In this document: in pieces, positions 8,327 to 16,364 of the stretch | How the letters are laid out: each line of letters starts with the position of its first letter | Position numbering within the stretch: the first letter of the stretch is position 1 | NCBI RefSeq assembly: GCF_902497555.1 | Contig: NZ_CABVGP010000003.1 | Coordinates: 1,054,001-1,118,000 of the forward strand | Origin: Amycolatopsis camponoti | GTDB lineage: Bacteria; Actinomycetota; Actinomycetes; Mycobacteriales; Pseudonocardiaceae | Direction: 5' to 3' | DNA: 64,000 nt | The notes under the pieces: generated by a model | Databases searched by the model: none | What the model was told of the DNA's origin: nothing | Seen by the model: only the letters and a program-made list of their open reading frames with translations | Program-made: the position numbers and the translations under genes

Positions 8327-8686
8327 ATGGAGATCGTGGTGAGCCCTGCTGAACTGCCGACCGCCGAGGTCCGCGACCTGCCCAAGGACGGCCTCGTGCT
8401 GCTCGACGTCCGCGAAGACGACGAGTGGGCCGCCGGGCACGCGCCCGGCGCGGTGCACATCCCGATGGGGGAGCTGCCCGCCCGCGTAGGCGAGCTGGCC
8501 GACCTGCCCGACGACCAGCCGATCCACGTGATCTGCCGCAGCGGCGGCCGGTCCGCGCGGGCGACGTCGTGGCTCAACCAGAGCGGCTGGGACGCGGTGA
8601 ACGTCGCCGGCGGCATGGGCGCGTGGCAGCGCGAAGGCCGGCCGATGGTCGGCGAGCACCCCGGCATCGATCCCGAAGTGATCTAG
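8327..8686 (+). CDS. single-domain rhodanese-like protein
   Basis: This 119-residue protein is one rhodanese domain. The active-site loop is CRSGGRS with Cys70 as the persulfide-carrying residue. LLDVREDDEWAAGHAPGA (about 25-42) is the conserved CH2A-like region and NVAGGMGAWQ the C-terminal motif. Such stand-alone domains move sulfane sulfur to acceptors such as thiols or cyanide in the cytoplasm. The ATG at 8327 is used; in-frame GTGs at 8336 and 8339 are alternatives. Its stop lies 2 bases before the proposed TTG start of the DUF4328 gene, so the two may share a message. Confidence 0.9.
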   Translation: MEIVVSPAELPTAEVRDLPKDGLVLLDVREDDEWAAGHAPGAVHIPMGELPARVGELADLPDDQPIHVICRSGGRSARATSWLNQSGWDAVNVAGGMGAWQREGRPMVGEHPGIDPEVI

Positions 8687-8688
8687 CC

Positions 8689-9711
8689 TTGCAGCCGGGT
8701 CCGCCTCCTCCACCTGGGTACTGGCCGCGCCAGACCCCGCCGCCGAGCGCCCAGCAGCTGAGGGGCCGGACGCTGGCCGCCCAGCCGGAGCCGTACCCGT
8801 ACCAGCACCGTCCCGCGCACCGGCCGAAGCTGCGCTGGGTGGCGTCCCCGCCGCCGGGCGCGTGGCCGCGTCGCCGCGTGACGCCGCCCGAGCGGTACTA
8901 CGGGCCGCCGTCGTACCCGGTGCCGCCGCGCTGGGGTTTCCCCAACCTGGTCTGGCGCCGCCCGACTTCGGTGCCTGGCACGGCGTCGGACGAGGTCCGC
9001 CCGATCGACCGGCTGCCGGTGCTCAGCCGCAGCCTGATCGGTGTCCTGTTCGCGTTCGCCGTCCTCGCCGTGGTCGCCGCCGGCGCGGAGGTCTGGCGGT
9101 ACGTGCTGCTCGTCGAGGGCCGCGAGTCCGCGCTGAACCGTTCGGTGGTGGCGTTTTCCGACGGTTTCGTGCTCACCGCCGGCCTGCTCGCTTCGATCCT
9201 CGCGCTGCTGCCCGCCGCGCTGACGCTCTGGTGGCTGCTGGTCGCCCGCCGGGCGGCGGCTGACGTCTCGGGCGACGACCCGCCCCGGCCGGTGTGGCAG
9301 GTGCTGGTCGGCGTCCTCGTGCCGCTGGCCAACCTGCCGATGGCGTTGTCGATCGCCGGCGAGCTGGAGCACGCGGTGCTGGGCCGCGCGCGCGACGTCC
9401 GGCCGAAGCCGTCGCGGCAGGTGCTCGTGTGGTGGGGCGCCTGGCTGCTCAACTGGGTCCTGCTGGGCGTGACGATCGTCTGGCGCTTCCGCGACGACGT
9501 CCAGTCGATGGCCGACAGCGTCGTCCTGGTCGCGCTGACCGACCTGGCCGCGGCCTCGTTGGCGGTCATGACCGCCATGGTCGTGCGGCGGTTCACGGCG
9601 CTGCTGGCGCCGTCGGACGCGCGGGCCGTGCGCTCGATGCGCGTGCTGAAGGTGGCCGGCGCTCCGGAGCCCGAGCTGCGCACCGCACGGCCTTCCGGCG
9701 CCGCGCGCTAG
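8689..9711 (+). CDS. DUF4328 family membrane protein with Pro-rich N-terminus
   Basis: This predicted 340-residue protein starts at a TTG at 8689, chosen because the preceding gene ends at 8686 and no ATG or GTG gives a sensible N-terminus. Residues 1-110 are Pro/Arg-rich and probably cytosolic. They are followed by at least six membrane helices. The region with WWLLVARRAA and later VWWGAWLLNWVLLG fits the DUF4328 family. That family is common in actinomycetes and has no assigned function. It overlaps the convergent TetR gene by 4 bases. The TTG start is weakly supported; a start further downstream cannot be excluded. Confidence 0.75.
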   Translation: MQPGPPPPPGYWPRQTPPPSAQQLRGRTLAAQPEPYPYQHRPAHRPKLRWVASPPPGAWPRRRVTPPERYYGPPSYPVPPRWGFPNLVWRRPTSVPGTASDEVRPIDRLPVLSRSLIGVLFAFAVLAVVAAGAEVWRYVLLVEGRESALNRSVVAFSDGFVLTAGLLASILALLPAALTLWWLLVARRAAADVSGDDPPRPVWQVLVGVLVPLANLPMALSIAGELEHAVLGRARDVRPKPSRQVLVWWGAWLLNWVLLGVTIVWRFRDDVQSMADSVVLVALTDLAAASLAVMTAMVVRRFTALLAPSDARAVRSMRVLKVAGAPEPELRTARPSGAAR

Positions 9712-10298
9712 TACCGGCCCAGCACCGGTTCCAGCTGGTCGAAAGCCAGTTCGGCGGTGGGCCACAGCGCGTCGGAGATCCCCTTTTCGTCCTCGAGGGT
9801 CCGGTCGAAGACCTCCTGGAAGAGCACGCGCAGCACGGTGGCGAGGTGGGCGGCGGCGAGCACGGGCTCGAGCCCCTGCTCGGGGTGACGCCGGATCAGC
9901 AGGTGCGTGAGCGCCGCTTCGCGCTCGCGGTGCATCTCGTGCAGGGCGTTCGTCAGGACCTGGCTCTCCTTGATCATCCGCACGAAGCCCGGGCGCGAGA
10001 AGCCGACCAGCGCGTGCTCGGCCCCCAGTGCTTCGAAGTAGAGCTCGCGGGTGTCGTGGAAGACGCTGTCGCGGACCAGGCTGGCCGGCCAGGACGCGAA
10101 GTCGGCGCGGATGTCGAAGACCAGGTCTTCCTTGCGCGGGAAGTGGTTCGTGACGGTCATCTTGGCGACCCGCGCCTCGGTGGCGATGTCCGCGATCGTC
10201 ACGTCCTCGAAGCCGTTGCGGATGAACAGCTTCGTCGCCACGTCCGAGATGGTCTTCCTGGTCTCGTGCTTCTTCTGGGCCCGGAGTCCCTCGCTCAT
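9708..10298 (-). CDS. TetR family transcriptional regulator
   Basis: This 196-residue repressor has an N-terminal helix-turn-helix (residues about 10-56: ISDVATKLFIRNGFEDVTIADIATEARVAKMTVTNHFPRKEDL), typical of TetR. The C-terminal ligand domain is not specific enough to name an inducer. It is divergent from the Mca-like amidase gene at 10409. The 110-bp gap holds three copies of a TGGGTC-G-GACCCA palindrome, so it very likely represses itself and the amidase gene. Its 3' end overlaps the DUF4328 gene by 4 bases in convergent orientation. Confidence 0.92.
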   Translation of the reverse strand: MSEGLRAQKKHETRKTISDVATKLFIRNGFEDVTIADIATEARVAKMTVTNHFPRKEDLVFDIRADFASWPASLVRDSVFHDTRELYFEALGAEHALVGFSRPGFVRMIKESQVLTNALHEMHREREAALTHLLIRRHPEQGLEPVLAAAHLATVLRVLFQEVFDRTLEDEKGISDALWPTAELAFDQLEPVLGRY

Positions 10299-10311
10299 GC
10301 CGTCACTCTAG

Positions 10312-10376
10312 TGGGTCGGACCCAAGATTGTGCTTGACCTACTCAGTGGGTCGGACCTAATCTGAGGTTCGACCCA
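10312..10376. promoter_or_regulatory. three operator-like palindromes between tetR-type gene and mca-like gene
   Basis: TGGGTCGGACCCA (10312-10324) is a perfect 13-bp palindrome. TGGGTCGGACCTA (10347-10359) differs at one base. GAGGTTCGACCCA (10364-10376) keeps the right half. They lie between the divergent TetR and amidase genes, where both promoters must be. They are the obvious operators for the TetR protein (inference from position and symmetry). Confidence 0.75.
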
Positions 10377-10408
10377 ATATTCTGGGGGAAGCCCCGAAGG
10401 AGCATCCG

Positions 10409-11254
10409 ATGACGTTCCGCCTCCTGAGCGTCCACGCCCACCCCGACGACGAGTCCAGCAAGGGCGCGGCCACCCTCGCCCGGTACGCGGCCGAAGGCGT
10501 CGACGTCCTGGTGGCCACGTGCACCGGCGGCGAGCGCGGCGACATCCTCAACCCGGCCGTCGACACCCCGGAAAACCGCGCCGGCCTCCCGGCGATCCGC
10601 CGTCGCGAGATGGCCGCCGCAGCCGAAATCCTCGGTATTCGCCAGCGCTTCCTCGGGCTGGTCGACTCCGGCCTGCCCGGCGAAGGCGAACCCTTACCGG
10701 ACGGCTGCTTCGCCGCCATCCCGCTTTCCGCGGCGGCTGCCCCACTGGTCGCGCTGATCCGCGAGTTCCGCCCCCACGTCGTGATCACGTACGACGAAAC
10801 CGGCGGCTACCCCCACCCGGACCACATCCGCACCCATGAGGTAACGCTCGAAGCCTTCACCGCGGCCGCCGACTCCACCCGCTATCCAGGCACCGGCGCC
10901 CCATGGCGTCCAGCCAAGCTTTACTACCAAGCCACCCTGAGCCGAGCCTGGTTCCAAGCCCTCCACGACGCGACCCTGGCCGCCGGCCTGGAGTCCGCGA
11001 TGACGGACGTCCTGGCGGAACTCCCGCTCGAGCCGGCTTTGCCGGTCACCACCCGAATCCGCTGCGAATCCCACTTCGCCACCCGCGACCGAGCCCTGCT
11101 GGCCCACGCGACCCAAGTCGACCCGGCCCATCCGTTTTTCGCCCACTCACGCGAAATCGAACGAGAAGCCTGGCCCTACGAGGACTACCACCTCGCCCAC
11201 CCAACCCCAGGCCCCAACCTGGAAACAGACCTCTTCACCGGAGTAACCCCATGA
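10409..11254 (+). CDS. mca: PIG-L family deacetylase, mycothiol S-conjugate amidase (Mca)-like
   Basis: This 281-residue zinc hydrolase of the PIG-L/LmbE family is closest in its motifs to Mca. Mca cleaves mycothiol adducts of toxic electrophiles, giving a mercapturic acid for export and recycling GlcN-Ins. Zinc-binding HPDDE is in VHAHPDDES (residues 10-18). CTGGERGDILNP (about 40-51), VDSGLPGEG, YDETGGYPHPDHIRTH (His/Asp/His ligand region) and KLYYQ all follow the Mca rather than the shorter MshB pattern. Length fits Mca (about 290). GAAGGAG precedes the ATG. Divergence from a TetR gene with shared operators suggests induction by a xenobiotic. Whether this is the main mca copy of the genome cannot be told from here. 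Confidence 0.83.
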   Translation: MTFRLLSVHAHPDDESSKGAATLARYAAEGVDVLVATCTGGERGDILNPAVDTPENRAGLPAIRRREMAAAAEILGIRQRFLGLVDSGLPGEGEPLPDGCFAAIPLSAAAAPLVALIREFRPHVVITYDETGGYPHPDHIRTHEVTLEAFTAAADSTRYPGTGAPWRPAKLYYQATLSRAWFQALHDATLAAGLESAMTDVLAELPLEPALPVTTRIRCESHFATRDRALLAHATQVDPAHPFFAHSREIEREAWPYEDYHLAHPTPGPNLETDLFTGVTP

Positions 11255-11328
11255 ACCCCCGTGATGCCTCCCCAATCACGCGTGATGCCCTCCCAATCAC
11301 ACGTGATGCTCCTTCAAGCACGCGAGAT
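11254..11328. repeat. tandem 21-bp units with a 12-bp palindrome, four copies
   Basis: Units with the palindrome ATCACGCGTGAT are spaced exactly 21 bp apart. They comprise a right half only (about 11254-11265), a perfect copy (11275-11286), ATCACACGTGAT (11296-11307) and the decayed AGCACGCGAGAT (11317-11328). They begin directly at the stop of the mca-like gene and end before the 3' end of the P450 gene, so they lie between convergent genes. The same unit occurs twice at 8234-8275. Confidence 0.75.
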
Positions 11329-11344
11329 CCGCCCCGGACCCGGC

Positions 11345-12511
11345 TCACACGGTGACGCGAAGCTCCCGCAGCCCCCGGATCACGAACTCGGGCCGCCGGC
11401 GCGGAGTCTCGGCGAGCCGCAATCCCGGCAGCTTCGCGGCCAACGCACTCAACGCCGCGGCGATCTCCACCCGAGCGAGAGGAGCACCCACGCAGTAGTG
11501 GATCCCCAGGCCGAAGCCGAGGTGCGCGTTCGGCGTCCGTCCGATGTCGAGGGTGTCCGGCGCGTCGAACACCTTCGGATCTCGGGCCGCGGCACCCAGC
11601 AGCGCGCCGATCTTCTGCCCCTGCGGGACGACATGTCCGCAGATCGACACGTCCTCGGTCGCCGTCCGCTCGAACAGCTGCAGGGGCGCGTCGAACCGGA
11701 TCAGTTCCTCGACGCACGAATCCAGCAAGGAAGGAGCCGCCAGCAAGCGCTCCCACTGGTCCCGGTGGGTGAGCAGCGCCGTGATGCCGTTGCCGAGCAC
11801 GTTGACCGTCGCCTCGTGACCGGCCATCAGCAGCAGCACCGCGGTCGCGACCAGCTCGTCCGGCGTCAGCTCGCTGCGCAGGAGGTCGCTGATGATGTCG
11901 TCGCCCGGGGCGTCGGCGCGAGCCGCGGCCACCGACCGGACGTACTCGACGAACTCGGCGGCCGCCCGCTCGGCGGCGTCGCGGCCGTCCTCGGGCAAGC
12001 CGTACTCGTACATCTTCACGATCGCGTTGGACAGCTCGACCATCCGCGGCCCGTCGGTGCCGGGGACGCCCAGCAGCTCGGCGATCACCGCGACCGGCAG
12101 CGGCTGGGCCAGGTGCTCGAGGAGGTCCGCGCTGCCGTCGGTGGCGATCGCGGCCGCGAGGTCGTCGACCATCCGGTCGGCGAGCGTCGCGACCATCGGA
12201 CGCAGCCGCTGCACGTGGCCGCGGCCGAACGCGCCCGCGATCAGGCGACGCAGGCGGGTGTGCGCGGGCGGCTCGTTCTCCAGCAGCGAGTTGCGGTGCA
12301 GCAGGTTGAACGACGCGAACCGTTCGAGCGGCTGCGCGTCCTGCCAGATCCGGCCCAGCCCGCGATGCCGCAGCACGGCCGACGACGCGGCGTGCGACAC
12401 CGCCACGGCCAGGCCGAGCTCGTCGTGAAAATGGACGTCGCCCTGCTCGCGCAGTGCGGCGAACGCGGGGTACGGGTCTTCCAGGAACGCGGGATCGCGG
12501 GGGTCGAACAC
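11345..12511 (-). CDS. cytochrome P450
   Basis: This 388-residue soluble bacterial-type P450 has the haem-binding signature FGLGIHYCVGAPLAR, with the thiolate Cys at about residue 340. The I-helix oxygen-activating motif is AGHEATVN and the K-helix motif is EELIRF (E-x-x-R). It resembles actinomycete monooxygenases that hydroxylate natural products or xenobiotics. No ferredoxin or ferredoxin reductase gene is adjacent, so electrons must come from elsewhere, and the substrate cannot be deduced. It is convergent with the mca-like gene, with the 21-bp palindromic repeats between them, and divergent from the DUF5926 gene. Confidence 0.93.
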   Translation of the reverse strand: MFDPRDPAFLEDPYPAFAALREQGDVHFHDELGLAVAVSHAASSAVLRHRGLGRIWQDAQPLERFASFNLLHRNSLLENEPPAHTRLRRLIAGAFGRGHVQRLRPMVATLADRMVDDLAAAIATDGSADLLEHLAQPLPVAVIAELLGVPGTDGPRMVELSNAIVKMYEYGLPEDGRDAAERAAAEFVEYVRSVAAARADAPGDDIISDLLRSELTPDELVATAVLLLMAGHEATVNVLGNGITALLTHRDQWERLLAAPSLLDSCVEELIRFDAPLQLFERTATEDVSICGHVVPQGQKIGALLGAAARDPKVFDAPDTLDIGRTPNAHLGFGLGIHYCVGAPLARVEIAAALSALAAKLPGLRLAETPRRRPEFVIRGLRELRVTV

Positions 12512-12564
12512 GTCGCGAGACTAACCCTTCGATAGCGTTCGAAGCCGAGCCAGAGGAGGCAGCA

Positions 12565-13446
12565 GTGGGCAAGGGCGCGCGCAAGAAGGGTCCCAAGCAG
12601 GCGACGGACCGCAAGCCGAAGGTGCGCGACGTCTTCGTCGGCCAGCCGTTCGAGGGGCTGGCGGCGGAGCCCGAGCTGATCGCACTGCGCGAGTTCGTGC
12701 CGTCCGCTACGGCCAAGCTGACCCTCGCCGACGGCGGCGACGTCACCCTCGGCACTGTGCTGCCGATGGCCGCGGCCGCGTTCGTCCGCTCGGACGGCGA
12801 GCGGTACGTCGGCCTGCAGGTGCAGACCCGCTCCTCCGACATCAGCCGCGACCTCGGCCGCTCGCTGAAGTGGCTGCTGGACGCGAAGGAGGGCGACGTC
12901 CTCGGCGTGCCGGACACGACGACCCCGCCGTCCGCCGACGAGCACGCCCGCCTCCAGGATCTGCTGACGCCGGGCGCCGAGCTCGACGTCACGCTCCACA
13001 AGGACTTCGCCTGGTGGCTGCCGGAGGACGCGGACGCCACCGGTGACGTCGCGGTCTCCCTCGAGCGTGCGAACGCCGCGATCATGCCGACCGAGCGCCT
13101 CGGCCACGGTGCCTACTGGGTCCTCGCCGGCGAGAAGGCGCACCTGCGCTGGGTCCGTCCGGAGCCGGAGAACCTGCTGCTCCAGGCCCTGGCCCGGCTG
13201 TCCGCGGCCGGCGAGCTCGGCCTCGGCGAAGGCTCCCGCTACGCCGGCTCGTTCCGCGCACACGGCCTGCTGGTCCCGGTCTGGGACCTCGACCCCGAGG
13301 CCCACGCCCGCGAGTGGGCCGAGGCGAAGGACGCCCTCGGTATCCGCCTCGAGACGGCCCTGAAGTCCCTCGACACCGAACCGCTGAACGCGGCAGAGCG
13401 CCGCGCCCGCGACGGCCTGATCGGCCGCCAGCTCACCCTGCGCTGA
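12565..13446 (+). CDS. DUF5926 family protein
   Basis: This 293-residue cytosolic protein has a very basic N-terminus (GKGARKKGPKQ), the pattern of the actinobacterial DUF5926 family. That family was once labelled as preprotein translocase SecA-like and has no demonstrated function. No catalytic motif is evident. The GTG at 12565 is chosen because GAGGAGG (12553-12559) lies 5 bases upstream, while upstream in-frame starts would run into the P450 promoter. A strong hairpin follows the stop at about 35 bases. Confidence 0.82.
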   Translation: MGKGARKKGPKQATDRKPKVRDVFVGQPFEGLAAEPELIALREFVPSATAKLTLADGGDVTLGTVLPMAAAAFVRSDGERYVGLQVQTRSSDISRDLGRSLKWLLDAKEGDVLGVPDTTTPPSADEHARLQDLLTPGAELDVTLHKDFAWWLPEDADATGDVAVSLERANAAIMPTERLGHGAYWVLAGEKAHLRWVRPEPENLLLQALARLSAAGELGLGEGSRYAGSFRAHGLLVPVWDLDPEAHAREWAEAKDALGIRLETALKSLDTEPLNAAERRARDGLIGRQLTLR

Positions 13447-13480
13447 CCGCGCCGCCACGACCATCGGGCACCAGCCCAAG

Positions 13481-13511
13481 ACCGCCGCCGAGCACCCCGC
13501 TCGGCGGCGGT
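13481..13511 (+). terminator. perfect 12-bp hairpin after DUF5926 gene
   Basis: ACCGCCGCCGAG (13481-13492) pairs perfectly with CTCGGCGGCGGT (13500-13511) over a 7-base loop. It is a strong GC-rich terminator without a T-tract. The remaining 270 bases up to the DUF952 gene (13512-13783) show no convincing gene; they probably hold the promoter of that gene. Confidence 0.8.
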
Positions 13512-13783
13512 TCTGATTCGGCCTCACCGCGCCGGCGCACGACCGCCGCTCGAGGCGCTCTCGTTCCGACCTCGCCGAGCTGGCCCACGACCTCGCTCAC
13601 GGCGGCTTCGTTCCGCCCCACCGCGCCAGCCAGGGACTGCCGCTCCCCACCGGCCGCCGTCGGAAAGCACCGGACCGTCGGTGTGTTCCGGTGGCCGGAA
13701 ACCGTCTCGGTGAGCGTTCAACCAGGCCTTATGTGGCGCACGAGACACCGCCGCCGGAACGCCGTGGTGGGACGATTCAGCGC

Positions 13784-14134
13784 GTGATACTTCACATCTG
13801 CGGGGCGGCCGACTGGGCCGAAGTGGGCGAAGGCGGCCAGTACCGGCCGCCTTCACTGGGGGAAGTCGGGTTCGTCCACTGTTCCGACTTCGGCACGGCG
13901 CACCTGCCGGCCAACGCGCTCTACCGGGGCCGCACCGATCTGGTGCTGCTCGAGATCGACCCGGCCAAGCTCGGCGTCGCCGTCCGCTGGGAAGACGGCG
14001 AGCCGCCGCATCCGGCCGGCGTGTGGTTCCCGCACGTCTACGGCCCGATTCCGCACGCCGCGGTGGTCGGGGTGCACGTGTTCGACGAAACCGACGGCCG
14101 TTTCCGGCTGCCGGATGCGCTCGCCCGCCGCTGA
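13784..14134 (+). CDS. DUF952 family protein
   Basis: This 116-residue protein matches the DUF952 family by its N-terminal ILHICGAADWAEVGEGGQY, by GFVHCS (about residues 29-34, a strongly conserved motif), by LLEIDPAKL and by FPHVYGPI. The function of DUF952 is unknown; its fold is related to the ART/RNA-processing-type alpha-beta folds, and the His/Cys motif suggests an active or binding site (family-level knowledge, not shown here). The GTG at 13784 is chosen because the conserved N-terminus begins directly there. It is followed by a sigma factor gene on the same strand after about 70 bases. Confidence 0.82.
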   Translation: MILHICGAADWAEVGEGGQYRPPSLGEVGFVHCSDFGTAHLPANALYRGRTDLVLLEIDPAKLGVAVRWEDGEPPHPAGVWFPHVYGPIPHAAVVGVHVFDETDGRFRLPDALARR

Positions 14135-14203
14135 CGTGGGCAACTCGAGAACCACCCGGACGTCTGCGAATCCGGGCGGGAACGCGGGCAACCTGAGGGG
14201 GCT

Positions 14204-14845
14204 GTGATGCGTGTGCAGGGGGAAAGCGACTATCCGACCCCGGGGGGAGGCGATACGGTGACCGCTGCGGCACCCGTCTTCACCGGGGGAGATACCTGGG
14301 TGACCAGCGCAGGCCGAGGGAGGGCCGCGACGTTGCCGGGTGAGCTGGCCGACTTCGGCGACTTCGTGCAGGCCACCCTGCCGGGCCTGCTGCGGTACGG
14401 CCACGCGCTCACCGGCAACCCGCACGACGCGGCGGACCTGGTGCAGACCGTGCTGGAGAAGATCGGTTCGCGCTGGACGTACGTGCACGAAAAGACGGGC
14501 GACCCGCTCGCCTACGTCCGCCGGTCGATGGCGAACGCGCACGTCAGCCGGTGGCGCCGCACGCGCCGTGAGAGCCTGGTGGCCGATCTGCCGGACACCA
14601 GCCCGCACGTGCCGGACGACCCGTTCGAGCACGAGCCGCTGTGGCGCGCGTTACGGACGCTGCCGCCGAGGCAACGGGCCGTCATGGTCCTGCGTTACTA
14701 CGAAGGTCTCTCCGAAGCGGAGATCGCCGGTTCGCTCGGCGTCACGCAGGGAACCGTCAAGAGCCAGGCCAGCAAGGCGATCGCTTCGCTGCGATCGAAA
14801 CTGACAGCAGCCGACATCCACGGCGAAGGGAGTGACGCGGGTTGA
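14204..14845 (+). CDS. SigE-family (ECF-type) RNA polymerase sigma factor
   Basis: This 213-residue sigma factor has region 2 at about residues 50-115 (FGDFVQATLPGLLRYGHALTG, DAADLVQTVLEKI). Region 4 is at about 145-195 (LPPRQRAVMVLRYYEGLSEAEIAGSLGVTQGTVKSQ, with the helix-turn-helix). It belongs to the group called SigE-family sigma-70 factors in actinomycetes. GAGGGG lies a few bases before the GTG/ATG pair at 14204/14207. The N-terminal 45 residues are unusually long, so a later start (GTG near 14260 or 14300) is possible. Its stop overlaps the TTG start of a membrane protein gene, which is likely its regulator. Confidence 0.9.
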   Translation: MMRVQGESDYPTPGGGDTVTAAAPVFTGGDTWVTSAGRGRAATLPGELADFGDFVQATLPGLLRYGHALTGNPHDAADLVQTVLEKIGSRWTYVHEKTGDPLAYVRRSMANAHVSRWRRTRRESLVADLPDTSPHVPDDPFEHEPLWRALRTLPPRQRAVMVLRYYEGLSEAEIAGSLGVTQGTVKSQASKAIASLRSKLTAADIHGEGSDAG

Positions 14846-15666
14846 ACATCTCCGAGGACGAGCTGGAGCAGCGCCTGCGTGAGCTGTTCGCCGACGAACG
14901 GCTGGACTTGCCGCCGCCGCCGGAGGCCGGCACGACCATCGTCGCCGGTGCGCGACGGCGTCGTCGCCGTCGTCATGGCGTCCTGGCCGTGACCGGTGTC
15001 GCGGCGGCCGTGGTCGCCGTCGCGGGTGGGCTCACCATGGTGCGCCTCCACGCCGAGGACGGCACCGCGGTGATGTCCGCCGACGGATCTTCGATCAACG
15101 TGAAGCCGCCCGAGAACCTCACGGCCGGGCGGCAGCCCCAGACCCCGGTTCCGGAGCCGACCAGCACCCAGGACATCGAGGTCTCGGCGCCTCCCGCCGC
15201 GTCGACGTCGAAGGCTTCGCAGCCGCCGTCGACCCAGCCGCCGTCGAAGCTGCCGCCCGTGCTGAGCGGGCCACTGCTCGGTTCGGACGGCTTCGGCACC
15301 ATCAAGCTCGGCATGTCCGAGACCGAGATGGCCGCGCAGGGCGTCACGCTCACCGATGCTCAGGCCGGCGCCGGCTGCACCGTCTACACCGTGCAAGGCA
15401 GCGGAGTGCCGTCGGCCGCGAAGGTCGTGGTCTCGAAAGCGGTCGGGCTCACGGTCGTCACCCCGAACCAGGCGGCGCACACCGCCGAGGGCGTCGGCGC
15501 CGGCTCGACCAAGGCGCAGGTGCTCGCGACCTATCCCGCGGCGAGGGAAGAATCGGGCGGCGTCGTCGCCCCGGCCACCGCCGCCGCCGACTACCACTTC
15601 CGGCTCGACGACTCCGGGGTCGTGCAGACCAGCCTGATGAGCGTCAACCAGGACTGCGCCGGCTGA
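14842..15666 (+). CDS. single-pass membrane protein coupled to the sigma factor (putative anti-sigma partner)
   Basis: This 274-residue protein has an acidic N-terminal cytosolic segment (DELEQRLRELFADERLDLPPPPEAG). A run of Arg/His (about 38-45) is followed by one membrane helix (about 46-66). Next come a Pro/Ser/Thr-rich external linker (about 95-140) and a C-terminal outer domain (about 145-274) with two cysteines. The layout and 4-base overlap with the sigma gene suggest a membrane anti-sigma factor or its sensor. No zinc-anti-sigma motif (HxxxCxxC) is present, so this is inference. The outer domain has the GLGMSETEMAAQG-like pattern seen in small actinobacterial extracytoplasmic proteins of unknown role. 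A strong hairpin terminates the pair. Confidence 0.75.
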   Translation: MNISEDELEQRLRELFADERLDLPPPPEAGTTIVAGARRRRRRRHGVLAVTGVAAAVVAVAGGLTMVRLHAEDGTAVMSADGSSINVKPPENLTAGRQPQTPVPEPTSTQDIEVSAPPAASTSKASQPPSTQPPSKLPPVLSGPLLGSDGFGTIKLGMSETEMAAQGVTLTDAQAGAGCTVYTVQGSGVPSAAKVVVSKAVGLTVVTPNQAAHTAEGVGAGSTKAQVLATYPAAREESGGVVAPATAAADYHFRLDDSGVVQTSLMSVNQDCAG

Positions 15667-15681
15667 GCGCCGGCGACATGC

Positions 15682-15721
15682 GGAAACCCGGGCTGTCCAC
15701 AGGGGGAGAGCCCGGGTTTCC
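15682..15721. terminator. bidirectional hairpin between membrane protein and ferritin genes
   Basis: GGAAACCCGGGCT (15682-15694) pairs perfectly over 13 bp with AGCCCGGGTTTCC (15709-15721). It lies between two convergent genes and should stop transcription from both sides. Confidence 0.85.
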
Positions 15722-15748
15722 GGTTTCAAGCGTGGTGGGAAAGCGCAG

Positions 15749-16303
15749 TCAGAGCGCTCCGCCGGCCACCGGCGGCATCTGCGAATCGGAGCCGCCGTCG
15801 CCGACGGACTCGCGGTGCAGGTGGTTCTCGACCTCGAACAGGTTGCCGTTCGCGCGCTTGACGACGTTCAGCAGCGTGTTCATCTGGGAGATCTCTTCGA
15901 CCTGCTCCTTGAGGAACCACTGCATGAACTGCTCGCTGATGTAGTCCTCTTCGGCGCGCGCGGCCTTGGCCATCGCGGAGATGTCCGTGGCGACGTCCTT
16001 CTCCTGCTCGAGCGCGAGCTCGATGACCTCGGTGACGCCGGAGAACTCGTTGCGCACTTCGCCCGTGCCGGGGATTTCGACGTGGTGGTCGCGGTCGAGC
16101 ATGTACTGCACGAGCGCCATCGCGTGGTTGCGCTCTTCGACGGACTGCTTGTAGAAGTGCTTCGCCAGCTGCGGCAGGTCCTCGGCGTCGAACCACACCG
16201 CGAGCGCGATGTACTGCTGGGACGCGTTGAACTCGTTGTGGATCTGCGCCTGCAGCAGTTCGTAGAACTTCGAGCGCGGTTCTTTCTTCTTGGTGAGGGC
16301 CAT
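15749..16303 (-). CDS. ferritin (24-mer iron storage protein)
   Basis: This 184-residue ferritin has the ferroxidase-centre residues Glu in IHNEFNAS and the EExxH motif in SVEERNHAM, followed by later helix residues in EEDYISEQFMQWFLKEQVEE. It oxidises Fe(II) and stores iron in a cytosolic cage. The family is related to mycobacterial BfrB. No haem-binding Met of bacterioferritin stands out. The upstream region holds an AT-rich stretch with up to three IdeR-box-like sequences (16365-16451), which suggests iron control as for bfrB in mycobacteria. The last 20 residues (VGDGGSDSQMPPVAGG) form a flexible tail. Confidence 0.93.
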   Translation of the reverse strand: MALTKKKEPRSKFYELLQAQIHNEFNASQQYIALAVWFDAEDLPQLAKHFYKQSVEERNHAMALVQYMLDRDHHVEIPGTGEVRNEFSGVTEVIELALEQEKDVATDISAMAKAARAEEDYISEQFMQWFLKEQVEEISQMNTLLNVVKRANGNLFEVENHLHRESVGDGGSDSQMPPVAGGAL

Positions 16304-16364
16304 GGAGACGAGAATAGATCAAGATTGGCGAAAATGCCACTTGGGGGTGGTGATCTCCCCCCTA

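Noticed and set aside
1083..8713. Long open frames on the minus strand opposite the GH16, regulator and symporter genes (up to about 820 residues)
   Set aside because: They are the antisense shadow of GC-rich coding DNA: Arg/Gln/Asp-rich, no domains, no ribosome sites, and fully opposite strongly supported genes.
8234..11328. CRISPR or attachment site from the 21-bp palindromic units
   Set aside because: The intervals between palindromes are 9 bp and conserved, so there are no spacers, and no integrase gene is present.
15692..15700. DnaA box CTGTCCACA within the terminator
   Set aside because: A single copy with a mismatch, inside a hairpin loop; likely chance.
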